A stretch of 64,000 bases of DNA, taken from contig JASHNZ010000022.1 in the NCBI GenBank assembly GCA_030041355.1, positions 20,212-84,211 of the forward strand, in the 5' to 3' direction. The notes beneath the pieces are model-generated. The model did not search any database, had not been told where the DNA came from, and saw nothing but the letters and a program-made list of their open reading frames with translations. The translations under genes were made by a program, and so were the position numbers. This document shows positions 24,916 through 33,262 of the stretch, one piece after another. The DNA comes from Nitrososphaerales archaeon. Its GTDB lineage: Archaea > Thermoproteota > Nitrososphaeria > Nitrososphaerales > CADDZS01. Every line of letters begins with the position of its first letter. Positions within the stretch are counted from its first letter, which is position 1.

Positions 24916-26751
24916 TCACCTTAGGATCTGGCTGGATGTTTCTGTCATCTCGAGTTCCTCTTCTTGTCCTGCCAATTTCTCTTGGGGAGCTAGCTGTGAA
25001 TAGTACAACCTAGCGTAGCTTCCATTCCGAGCGAGTAATTCGTCGTGCTTGCCTTGCTCGACTATTTTTCCGTTGTCAAAGACCACAATTCTCGTGGCAA
25101 GACGTAGCGTCGAAAGCCTTTGAGTAATCATTACTGTCGTTCGACCCTGAACAACTGTCTTCAGGGCATCTTGAATAGCAAATTCAGTCTCTACATCGAC
25201 GCTCGAAAGGGAGTCATCCAAGATCAGAATTCTCGGATCAGTAATAATGGTCCTAGCAATCGCAATCCTCTGCTTTTGACCTCCTGAGAGAGTTATACCT
25301 CTCTCGCCGACGAGGGTCTCGTATTTCTCGGGAAAGCGATCAACAAACTCGTCAGCTCTAGCTATTTTCGCTGCCTCGATCACTCTCTCAAGAGGCGTGT
25401 TCCATTTTCCGTAGCTGATGTTTGCTCGCACGCTTGCAGAAAACAGGAATATGTCTTGACTTACGATCCCGATGTTGGACCGAAGCGACTTGAGCTTGAT
25501 CTCTCGAACATCTTTTCGATCGATCAGAACTCGGCCGCTTGTTACGTCATAGAACCGCGGGACGAGATTTGCGAGCGTTGTCTTCCCGGAACCGCTCGCT
25601 CCTAGAAATGCGACTATTTCTCCTGGCTCAATTCTAAAGTCGATCCCTTTCAGAATCTCTCTGTCTTGCCCATATCCAAAGCGGACATTCTCAAAGGTAA
25701 TCTCACCTTTGATCTCCTCCGCCTTCAGATCTACTGCATCGGATCTGTCCACTATCTCGACAGAAGCATCGGTGATTTGAAGCACTCTTTCAAAGCCTGC
25801 CATGCCGTTTTGAAAGATCAAAATCAGCTGACCAAGAAACCTCACAGGGCCGAGCAACAAGCCGATAAGGAAGGCTGCCGAAGTGATCTCTCCCGCAATC
25901 AAGACTGTGTTAGACGAAAGAGCCAAAGACTGGGTTCCTGCTGAGAAGTAAAGTGCAGCAAGTGTCAGACTTATTACGAGCGTTAGGAGCGGGGTGTAAA
26001 AGGATCTTACTTTCGCAGCTCCGATCAGATCATCGCGGTACTCTGTGTTCACGGCGTCGAATTTTTGGATCTCTTTCTCTTCCGCAGAAAACGCCCTCAC
26101 AATTTTCATGCCAGTTATGTTTTCTTGGAGAACTGAGTTGATGTTGCCATAATTGATTCTCGCCTTCCTCCAGAACGGTGCCTGAGTTTGACTGAATCTC
26201 CAAGCAATGTAAATGACAATGGGGAGGATTACCGTTACTATAGCAGCTAACTCTACGTTGAGAAACCAGAATGCTATTGTTACTCCAATCATCAGAAGTA
26301 CTTGGCCCAGGATCTGAGCGGAGCCAAAGGCGAGAAAACGCCTAACTGCTTCGACATCGCCTGTAGCCCTCGCCATGAGCTGTCCTGTTTGATTCTTGTC
26401 ATGAAAACTGAAGGACTGGCCCTGGATTGCGATAAACAATTTGTTTCGCATATCATAGATTACTTTTTGTCCAAGATACTGGCCTCCGTATCCTAAACTG
26501 TACTGAAAAACAGCGGAAGCTGCGCTTAGTCCGATAATCTCAAGAGAAATCATCAACACGCCATGGATCGCATTCTTGCTCGCAAGAATGATTGTTACTG
26601 CATTTCCTATGAGAAGCGGAATAGCTACTTGGAGGCCTGTCAAAGCCACGCCGCTGGCAAGCATGATTACGATAGTGCGTCTGTATTTGAGGCAATAGTC
26701 GGCTAGTTTGCGATATTTTTCAAATTGAATCCTATTCTTCAGCACACTCAT
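24916..26751 (-). CDS. ABC exporter half-transporter, degenerate ATP-site subunit
   Basis: A 611-residue type I ABC exporter with transmembrane domain (about 25-325) and ATPase domain (about 350-590). Walker A GASGSGKTT and signature LSGGQKQR are canonical, but Walker B is ILILDDSLSSVD, with Asp replacing the catalytic Glu, and the switch His is Gln (MITQRLST). This pairing of changes is the signature of the degenerate subunit in heterodimeric exporters. It is translated first in the operon; a strong 10-bp hairpin lies 25 bases upstream of its ATG. Confidence 0.92.
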   Translation of the reverse strand: MSVLKNRIQFEKYRKLADYCLKYRRTIVIMLASGVALTGLQVAIPLLIGNAVTIILASKNAIHGVLMISLEIIGLSAASAVFQYSLGYGGQYLGQKVIYDMRNKLFIAIQGQSFSFHDKNQTGQLMARATGDVEAVRRFLAFGSAQILGQVLLMIGVTIAFWFLNVELAAIVTVILPIVIYIAWRFSQTQAPFWRKARINYGNINSVLQENITGMKIVRAFSAEEKEIQKFDAVNTEYRDDLIGAAKVRSFYTPLLTLVISLTLAALYFSAGTQSLALSSNTVLIAGEITSAAFLIGLLLGPVRFLGQLILIFQNGMAGFERVLQITDASVEIVDRSDAVDLKAEEIKGEITFENVRFGYGQDREILKGIDFRIEPGEIVAFLGASGSGKTTLANLVPRFYDVTSGRVLIDRKDVREIKLKSLRSNIGIVSQDIFLFSASVRANISYGKWNTPLERVIEAAKIARADEFVDRFPEKYETLVGERGITLSGGQKQRIAIARTIITDPRILILDDSLSSVDVETEFAIQDALKTVVQGRTTVMITQRLSTLRLATRIVVFDNGKIVEQGKHDELLARNGSYARLYYSQLAPQEKLAGQEEELEMTETSSQILR

Positions 26752-26775
26752 TGCCCTTCGTCAATACCTAAAGGA

Positions 26776-26799
26776 TCTTTCCCCGAAAACGGGGAAAGA
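26776..26799. promoter_or_regulatory. 10-bp perfect inverted repeat upstream of the ABC exporter operon
   Basis: TCTTTCCCCG-AAAA-CGGGGAAAGA forms a 10-base stem with a 4-base AAAA loop, 25 bases before the ABC exporter ATG in the divergent interval with the aldehyde dehydrogenase gene. It could be an operator for a dimeric repressor or an RNA hairpin in the 5-prime leader. Confidence 0.6.
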
Positions 26800-26976
26800 C
26801 CAAGTTGGGTAAATTGGAGACTGAAGTTCGAATACGAACCGTCAGCTGACATTATCTTATTTTCCTTGGTTTACCGTTACCAAATAACCTCGCGGCTTTA
26901 AAAGAATTCATCAAACGCAGTGAAATATTATTTAGATTGAATCTCGCTCTAAACACAAGGAGACTTGTGCTTGTAA

Positions 26977-28509
26977 TTGCCAACCGCAAGTAAAGTAGGA
27001 GACGCATCTGGGATACGCTCAGAGTCAAGACCGCAGACCTTCAAGATGTATATTGACGGTGAGTGGGTCGCTTCAGAAAAAGAAGAAACGCTTGATGTCA
27101 TCAATCCTGCAACCGAACAGGTATTTGCTCGGGTCCCCAAGGCTTCAAGCGAACAAGTGAAAAGAGCACTAGAGGCCGCTGAGAAGGCTCAAAGAAAATG
27201 GGAAGATCTCTCTCCCTATCAAAGAGCAAAATTCCTGTTTAAGATCGCTGAACTGATTCGAAGAGATCGTGAAAGACTCTCAAGAATACTGACTAAAGAG
27301 GAGGGCAAGCCGCTGTATGAATCGCGACTGGAGATCGATAGTGCGGCGGGGAATTTTGAATTTTATGCTGAATATGCACGCAGGATCGAAGGCGATGTTC
27401 TGCCCAGTGATTTCCCAAAGCAGACCATTATGATACTAAAAATCCCAGTAGGAGTCGTCGCTTCCATCACTCCATGGAATTTTCCTTCCTCAACTGTTGC
27501 TCGTAAGTTAGCTCCGGCATTGATTACAGGGAATGCAGTCGTCACTAAACCCTCGAGCAACACCCCGCTCAGTTCCATCGAGTTGGTCAGACTCGCAGCA
27601 GAAGCGGATCTTCCGAGAGGTGTATTGAATTTGGTTACGGGCTCCGGTACGGAAGTGGGAGATGAACTTGTAACAAACAAGATCACGGGCTTGGTCACAA
27701 TGACCGGCAGCACAGAGGCAGGTAGAAAGATCATGGAGAGAGCTTCGGGCCACGTTGGAAAGCTTATCCTAGAGCTGGGGGGAAAAGCGCCGTTCATAGT
27801 TTGGAATGACGCTGACATGGCCTGGGCTCTCAAGTGCGCTGTTTGGGCGAGATTTTGGAACTGTGGCCAGACATGCATTTGCGCGGAGCGTATGTACATA
27901 GACGAGAAGATCATGGACAAGTTCGTATCGGCATTCGCAAGGGCGGCGGGATCATTGAAGATAGGGAACCCCTTTGGTTCGAATACCGACCTTGGTCCCA
28001 TGGTCTCAGAAAAGGAAAGAGAAACGACAGAAAATTTTGTCGAAAAGGCAAGAGAAGAAGGTGATAAGATAGTCATCGGAGGTTCTGAGCCAAAAGGACA
28101 AAACAAAGGCTGGTTCTACAAACCGACCATCATCGAAAATAATGATCAGAAATCCCCACTAATTCAGGAAGAGATCTTCGGCCCAGTCGCGCCGGTAATG
28201 GAAGTGGATTCCTTTGACAAAGCGATAGATTATGCGAATGATTCAATTTATGGGCTATCATCATACATCTTTACAAAAGACAATGCGCGAATCCTCAAAG
28301 CGATGCATAGGATCAAGTTCGGGGAGTCATACATAAACCAAGTTGGGCCCGAACAGTTCCAAGGTGCCCACACGGGTTTTAGGCAGTCAGGACTAGGGGC
28401 AGAAGGCTCAAAGTACGGGCTGGAATGCTATACTCAGCTGAAAACATGTTACATCGATTGGGATGAAAGACCAAGCCTTCCATATTTGTTCCCTTATGGA
28501 AAGAGTTAG
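26977..28509 (+). CDS. NAD(P)-dependent aldehyde dehydrogenase
   Basis: A 510-residue ALDH-superfamily enzyme oxidising an aldehyde to the acid. Landmarks: PWNFPSS (coenzyme site), KPSSNTPLSS, TGSTEAGR, catalytic Glu in LELGGKAPF and catalytic Cys in NCGQTCICAERMY, then EEIFGPV. The layout and length suit the lactaldehyde/succinate-semialdehyde group; physiological substrate is not decided. TTG start; the family homology begins at about residue 25 (MYIDGEWV), so translation may start later at that ATG. A TATA-like GGCTTTAAAAGAA lies about 80 bases upstream. Confidence 0.92.
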   Translation: MPTASKVGDASGIRSESRPQTFKMYIDGEWVASEKEETLDVINPATEQVFARVPKASSEQVKRALEAAEKAQRKWEDLSPYQRAKFLFKIAELIRRDRERLSRILTKEEGKPLYESRLEIDSAAGNFEFYAEYARRIEGDVLPSDFPKQTIMILKIPVGVVASITPWNFPSSTVARKLAPALITGNAVVTKPSSNTPLSSIELVRLAAEADLPRGVLNLVTGSGTEVGDELVTNKITGLVTMTGSTEAGRKIMERASGHVGKLILELGGKAPFIVWNDADMAWALKCAVWARFWNCGQTCICAERMYIDEKIMDKFVSAFARAAGSLKIGNPFGSNTDLGPMVSEKERETTENFVEKAREEGDKIVIGGSEPKGQNKGWFYKPTIIENNDQKSPLIQEEIFGPVAPVMEVDSFDKAIDYANDSIYGLSSYIFTKDNARILKAMHRIKFGESYINQVGPEQFQGAHTGFRQSGLGAEGSKYGLECYTQLKTCYIDWDERPSLPYLFPYGKS

Positions 28510-28576
28510 GACCCCAGAGACTCTACGCTTCCGATATCACTCGGGAGCCATCGAAAGGAGTAAAAACAAAGATGAG

Positions 28577-29509
28577 TTATCGCACAATTAACACATTCGT
28601 CTTTGCGCCGTCTGCAACGCCTGATGCAACGCTGCCTAGAAAGAACGACTTTAGTCTTCCATATCCGCGATTTCCAACTGCAATAAGATCGTAAGAGCCC
28701 GCCGAGGCTACTTCGATGATCCCTTTTGCGGCGTCAGGGAAATCAATCGTCTTTCCTTCACATTTTGTAGTCCCGCGCTCCTCCAGTAGCGCGAGTGCTT
28801 CGCGAACATGATCGCTCATCTCCTTTTCCCAAGTCGAAACGTTTTCAGGTATAACGGTGCTTTCTGAGGATCGAAGAATGGAAACTACGCCGACGGGATC
28901 TACTTGCGCAGTGAATTTCAGTCCGAGCTCGGCTGTCGCAAAAAGTGCCTGCTTTGATTCCTCGGACCCATCATACCCAAGCAAAATCTTAGGAAGGCCC
29001 TCGAATTTGTTTTTGACGATAAGAACTGAAGTCTTTGCGTCCTTGGCAACTTTCTTTGAAACACTTCCCAAGATTAAGCTACGCAATCCAGATAGTCCTC
29101 GACTTCCCATGACGATTAGACCATACTCGCCGTCGTGTGCGCGTCCGATTATCTCGTCGGCGATGTCGTCGGATTCGATAGAAGTGGCAGTGCATCGTAA
29201 TCCGCTTTGTTCGACGAGTTTTTTCCTTTGTTCAACCATTGCTCCATCCTTTGCGACATTCTTGCGAAGCTCCTCTATCTGCCACTCTGGCATCGGACTC
29301 AAGATGGGCCCGGCGGATAGAGGATCATAAAGTGGCGTAGAAACAGGAGGAGTAATAGGTAGAGAATGCACGTGGATCAAGTCTACCTGAGAGGAGAAAG
29401 CTTTTCCAATGTGGATTGCAAGATTTAGAGCGTAATCCGATATTTCCGAGCCGTCAATTCCCACAAGAAGTTTCGAGAATCTATCTGGTTTGTTTTCTTT
29501 TTCGCCCAA
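28577..29509 (-). CDS. Tandem universal stress protein (two UspA domains)
   Basis: A 310-residue protein with two UspA domains, residues about 12-165 and 170-310. Both keep the ATP-binding G-x2-G-x9-G-[ST] loop: GSRGLSGLRSLILGS and GNRGYGRLKSFFLGS, each followed by the closing strand (TSVLIVK, TNVLIVR). It likely binds ATP and acts in stress or starvation responses. TTG start. The upstream interval (29510-29683) contains an array of ATTGCAA motifs that probably regulate it. Confidence 0.88.
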   Translation of the reverse strand: MGEKENKPDRFSKLLVGIDGSEISDYALNLAIHIGKAFSSQVDLIHVHSLPITPPVSTPLYDPLSAGPILSPMPEWQIEELRKNVAKDGAMVEQRKKLVEQSGLRCTATSIESDDIADEIIGRAHDGEYGLIVMGSRGLSGLRSLILGSVSKKVAKDAKTSVLIVKNKFEGLPKILLGYDGSEESKQALFATAELGLKFTAQVDPVGVVSILRSSESTVIPENVSTWEKEMSDHVREALALLEERGTTKCEGKTIDFPDAAKGIIEVASAGSYDLIAVGNRGYGRLKSFFLGSVASGVADGAKTNVLIVR

Positions 29510-29546
29510 AGGAGGGTCTCCTTAATTCTCGCACTCAATAATAATA

Positions 29547-29680
29547 GCAATTGCGGTTAGGCTCTTAGAGTAAATTAAATCAGACATTGTAGGGTATTGC
29601 AATTGAAACAAAATCAATTGCAATCTGTCTACATTGCAACTGCAAAGTTCAGTTTGATTGTCGATTGCAGGAAATTGCAA
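29547..29680. promoter_or_regulatory. Array of ATTGCAA motifs upstream of the UspA gene
   Basis: The 174-base interval before the UspA gene contains GCAATTGC (29547-29554), an 11-bp perfect inverted repeat ATTGCAATTGA / TCAATTGCAAT with a 7-base spacer (29596-29624), and further ATTGCAA at 29633-29639 and 29674-29680, plus near copies at 29664 (ATTGCAG) and 29640 (CTGCAA). Such density in one short non-coding interval points to multiple binding sites for one regulator. The factor is unknown. Confidence 0.6.
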
Positions 29681-29683
29681 CTC

Positions 29684-30967
29684 TCAGACCAAGAAAACTT
29701 GAATCATGTCCCCGGCCTGAACACATGTCTTGGATGGATCGAGCAAGCCAATACCATTGGCGGCCCTTAACCAAGATGAATACTGGGCCTCGGTGGGTTT
29801 GATTATCGTCGCCGTATAGTCCCCGTTTCTTTCCTCGACCTTGAGCCGGAGGAAATGTGTCAATCCCTCTTTTCCGGAATAGTCATTTTCGAGCTTGGCG
29901 TTGAGCATTTGAGGAAAAACCTTCGAAGATCCGGTGAGTTTCAAAATCGCCGGACGAGCAAAGACAAAGAAACTCACGATCATAGAAGTTGGAAAGCCTG
30001 GAAGCATGACGAACGGCTTTCCTTTGAAGAATCCTAGGCCTGTGGGGCTAGATGGCCTCATCGCCACGCCATGAACAAGCGTTTCTGCGCCCCTGATCGA
30101 ATCGAGCGCTTTGGCAGTGTAGTCCTTCTCACCCACCGAAGAGCCAGCAGAAAGAATCAAGGCGTCGGAACCTAGGCCTCTGACTAGTTTCTTCCTTATC
30201 GAGTTGAAATTATCCTTTGTAATTCCGAGATCGACCGGAGAGGCACCTAGCTCCTTTAACATCGATTCAATGAAGGGTCTATTGACATCCCTTGTTTTTT
30301 CTTTTGAACTCTTGGTCGAAGAATCGATATCGACGAGTTCATCACCGGTTGAAAAAAAGGCAATTCGAGGACAACGATGTACGCTCACTTTTTGTTTTCC
30401 GACTAGGGCAAGAAGAGCTACGTGGTGCGGCCGAATTCTCGTTCCTTGAGAGAGAACTAAGGTCCCTTTACGGATATCTTCGCCAGCCTGAAGTATATTC
30501 TCTCCTAGGCTAACTTCTCTTTTGACTTCAAGGGCCAAACCATTTTCCTTCACTTCCGCGTACTCTTTCATGACTACAGCGTTTGCCCCAAGGGGGAGGA
30601 ACGAACCGGTCGCTACTCTGACTGCTTCGCCCTCCTTGACTTGCAAAGAAGCCCTCTTGCCTATTCTGACTTCTCCAGCGACTCTGAATTTGAATCCTGA
30701 AATAATTTGATCTTTTTTTATTTTCAGCGCATAGCCATCCCGCGTAGAACGATCGAGCACTGGAATGTCAAAACTCGATCGGAGGTCCTCCCTCAGAACT
30801 CTGCCAAGAGACTCGGAAAGTTTTACCTTTTCAGTTCCTACTGGAGAAATCTCTTTCAGAAAAGCCTCAAGCGCATCCTTGACCGAGATGTGGTCCCGAG
30901 CCTTGTCGACTCCGTGATAGTGAGTATGGTCTTCTTCAATTTGACTCTTGTGTTCTGCGACGGACAA
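29684..30967 (-). CDS. moeA: Molybdopterin molybdenumtransferase MoeA
   Basis: A 427-residue protein that inserts molybdenum into adenylylated molybdopterin. Visible family landmarks are IPVLDRSTRDGYAL, VRVATGSFLPLGANAVV, GEDIRKGTLVLSQGTRIRP (stated as positions about 160-180), FFSTGDELVD, SAGSSVGEKDYT, and GVAMRPSSPTGLGFFKGKP near residue 320 followed by LPGFPTSMIVSF. Domain IV closes the C-terminus. The product is required by the CO dehydrogenase at 46-50 kb. The gene ends at the ATTGCAA array and is preceded 16 bases upstream by the carotenoid-type membrane protein. Confidence 0.93.
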   Translation of the reverse strand: MSVAEHKSQIEEDHTHYHGVDKARDHISVKDALEAFLKEISPVGTEKVKLSESLGRVLREDLRSSFDIPVLDRSTRDGYALKIKKDQIISGFKFRVAGEVRIGKRASLQVKEGEAVRVATGSFLPLGANAVVMKEYAEVKENGLALEVKREVSLGENILQAGEDIRKGTLVLSQGTRIRPHHVALLALVGKQKVSVHRCPRIAFFSTGDELVDIDSSTKSSKEKTRDVNRPFIESMLKELGASPVDLGITKDNFNSIRKKLVRGLGSDALILSAGSSVGEKDYTAKALDSIRGAETLVHGVAMRPSSPTGLGFFKGKPFVMLPGFPTSMIVSFFVFARPAILKLTGSSKVFPQMLNAKLENDYSGKEGLTHFLRLKVEERNGDYTATIIKPTEAQYSSWLRAANGIGLLDPSKTCVQAGDMIQVFLV

Positions 30968-30983
30968 CTTTCAGAAAACCACT

Positions 30984-31919
30984 CTATGCTGGATCGTTTA
31001 GTCGGGCCGTCCTTTCCTGTCTCATCGAGCCTTCATTGTGATTCTTCGTAACTTCGGCAGTAACGATACAAAATACGCACATTGCGGTGACTCCTATCCC
31101 AACTGCATAATACTGCCCTAGTTTTTCATTGGCAACTGCTGCATCGATCATCAAAAGGATATAGGCGATCCGAGAGTCCCATGTGTTTTCCTTGCGCAGG
31201 AGTTTGATAGGGCCTTTGCTTGCATATTTCAAAACAAGAACGAAAGAAATGAGCATTAATAACGCAACTACGAACCAGCCGAGAAAGTTCGAAAGCGGAA
31301 CGTGGTATAGCTGAGGCGTGGAAGAACTTATCTCCCAAGTCCAGTACCCATAAGATGAGAACATAGGGTCTATCATAAGATCCCAGGCTACGGTTCCGAA
31401 ACAGGCTAGAAGAATGGGAAGGATGAACGCTCTAATCTTGATGTGTGAGAAATTCCTGCCCTTGTCTTGGCTCATATTATACGGGGGATAACTTGATAGA
31501 GTCAGACTGAACGTGATGTACGCAATTACAAACCAAGCTAAAGGGACGACGATCGGCACCCCGAGGACCTGCTGCCCAAGGAGCGAGGAGTAAGAATACT
31601 TTCCAAACAAGAATCCCGTACTTGTTCCGAGGACCTCGAACACAAAACCAATAAGACATGTGATCACTAAAAAGAGGAAGGCACGAAAAGCTCCAAATTC
31701 ATAGCAACATTGAACAAGAGCGAAAAGAAAGAGGGCAAACGAGAGCCCAAAGTAAAAATTGTAATTGGGCTGATAGTTGAAGACGAGCCCACCCACAATA
31801 TAAGCCAAGATCAACGCATAGACCAATAGAAATGCGTGGACGACCACTTTCCACGTGCTTTGCGAAGGAAAACCTGAGCCTGGTTTAGAATGTTCGCTAC
31901 CGGGTTCCGCCATAACCAT
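30984..31919 (-). CDS. Carotenoid biosynthesis membrane protein (CruF/DUF422 family)
   Basis: A 311-residue polytopic membrane protein with about eight helices. The motifs FEVLGTSTGFLFGKYSY, VPLAWFVIAYI and the AWDLMIDPMFSSYGYWTW segment are those of the DUF422 family, which includes the 2-hydroxy/bisanhydrobacterioruberin hydratase CruF that hydrates C50 carotenoids. No other carotenoid gene is in the window, so the substrate is inferred. Start and stop spacing (16 bases) suggest co-transcription with moeA. Confidence 0.82.
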   Translation of the reverse strand: MVMAEPGSEHSKPGSGFPSQSTWKVVVHAFLLVYALILAYIVGGLVFNYQPNYNFYFGLSFALFLFALVQCCYEFGAFRAFLFLVITCLIGFVFEVLGTSTGFLFGKYSYSSLLGQQVLGVPIVVPLAWFVIAYITFSLTLSSYPPYNMSQDKGRNFSHIKIRAFILPILLACFGTVAWDLMIDPMFSSYGYWTWEISSSTPQLYHVPLSNFLGWFVVALLMLISFVLVLKYASKGPIKLLRKENTWDSRIAYILLMIDAAVANEKLGQYYAVGIGVTAMCVFCIVTAEVTKNHNEGSMRQERTARLNDPA

Positions 31920-32072
31920 TCATCTTTTCTTCTATAACATTACTAGTTCGGCAAGTAGGATTTACTCTACATGAGACATATATGCGCATGGCAAGCATAT
32001 CATCCGTCCTAGCCGACAAACGAACTTTGCGACATTTGTAACAAGGTAAAAACCGAGCAGAGAAGAAACTCT

Positions 32073-33134
32073 ATGGAAGCACCTCTCCCGCCGAGCAAGT
32101 CCCATGTTGGGGGAGTCATAGCTATCTGTCTTTCGCTCGCGGTCGTAATTATCATAATATTCTTTGCTATGACGAACCTCTCACTTTTTACCAATTTGTT
32201 CAACCTATCAAACTCTGCAACTACACTTTCTGTGTCAACTGTGACGGGAACAAATCTTACGATCGCCTATCCTCCGAACTATAACACTCTTGCGAACTAC
32301 TCATTATCTCTGATAAACGCTGACAGAGCGAGCTTCAATGTTTCAGGAGTAACTCTCAGCCCTATTCAATCAGCGCAAGAACACGCCTATTCGATGCTCG
32401 TGAATGGCTACTTTAGTCACTGGGATACTCAGGGATTCAAACCGTACATGCGATACACTATAGTCAACGGTACAGGAGAGGTTGAGGAGAACGTAGCTTT
32501 CGAATCTAGCTCCATCCCTGCTTTCGTTACGACTTCACAAGTTGAAACCGCGATCTCCACTTTGGAACATGACATGGTTTACAATGATGAAGCTTGTTGT
32601 CAAAATGGACATCTCTTAAACATCATCAACCCTTATCATAATAGGGTATCGATCGGAATTGAATACAATTCTACTAACGTGTACTTCGTCGAAGATTTTG
32701 AAAACTATTACATTAACTTGAACACGCCGATATTTACGTCGTCAAACCAAAGTGTGACACTTCAAGGTTCTACTTTTACTCCGCTCAGTCCAGACAGTGT
32801 GATAGTTTTTTACGATCCGACTCCTGCGCCGATCAACGCTTCTATACTCAATTCTGAATATCAAAAACCCTATGATGAGGGTACGTTCTTGGGCGGGGCC
32901 ATACCTTGTCCCGGTAGTTTGCAACCCTGTGACAAGTTCACTGAGGGCATCACCGTGCGACCAGGTATATGGGACCTAACGAATAGCTCGGTTGACATCG
33001 TATTTTCGCTGCAACAGTTCATAAACGAAGATGGAAGCGGCGTGTACACCATATACCTGACTCAAAATACATTCGCAAGTAACCCTAACGATACTGAGTC
33101 GTTGACCAGCATCTCTATTTTCATACAGGCCTAA
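32073..33134 (+). CDS. Membrane-anchored CAP/SCP-domain extracellular protein
   Basis: A 353-residue protein with one N-terminal membrane segment (residues about 10-32, AICLSLAVVIIIIFFAM) and an extracellular CAP (cysteine-rich secretory/PR-1) domain at about 75-220: INADRASFNVSGVTLSP, AQEHAYSMLVNGYFSHWD, EENVAFES and HRVSIGIEYN are the CAP signatures, with the conserved His in YFSHWD and NPYHNRVSIG and Glu in EENV. The C-terminal 130 residues form a second beta domain with one likely disulfide. Several N-glycosylation sequons. Function of prokaryotic CAP proteins is mostly unknown. Confidence 0.82.
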   Translation: MEAPLPPSKSHVGGVIAICLSLAVVIIIIFFAMTNLSLFTNLFNLSNSATTLSVSTVTGTNLTIAYPPNYNTLANYSLSLINADRASFNVSGVTLSPIQSAQEHAYSMLVNGYFSHWDTQGFKPYMRYTIVNGTGEVEENVAFESSSIPAFVTTSQVETAISTLEHDMVYNDEACCQNGHLLNIINPYHNRVSIGIEYNSTNVYFVEDFENYYINLNTPIFTSSNQSVTLQGSTFTPLSPDSVIVFYDPTPAPINASILNSEYQKPYDEGTFLGGAIPCPGSLQPCDKFTEGITVRPGIWDLTNSSVDIVFSLQQFINEDGSGVYTIYLTQNTFASNPNDTESLTSISIFIQA

Positions 33135-33262
33135 AAATCGATCGTGAGCACATTTGATCGATGCCTTATGAGTCCCAATTAGGATTAGGAAAGGCAACGG
33201 GTCTGAATCAGCGGGATTATCAGAACGTGGAATTCAAAGACAGATATTCGGAAATGAGACGT

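Noticed and set aside
27363..28106. 247-residue minus-strand frame opposite the aldehyde dehydrogenase
   Set aside because: It is the antisense shadow of a clear enzyme gene, and its translation has no family character.
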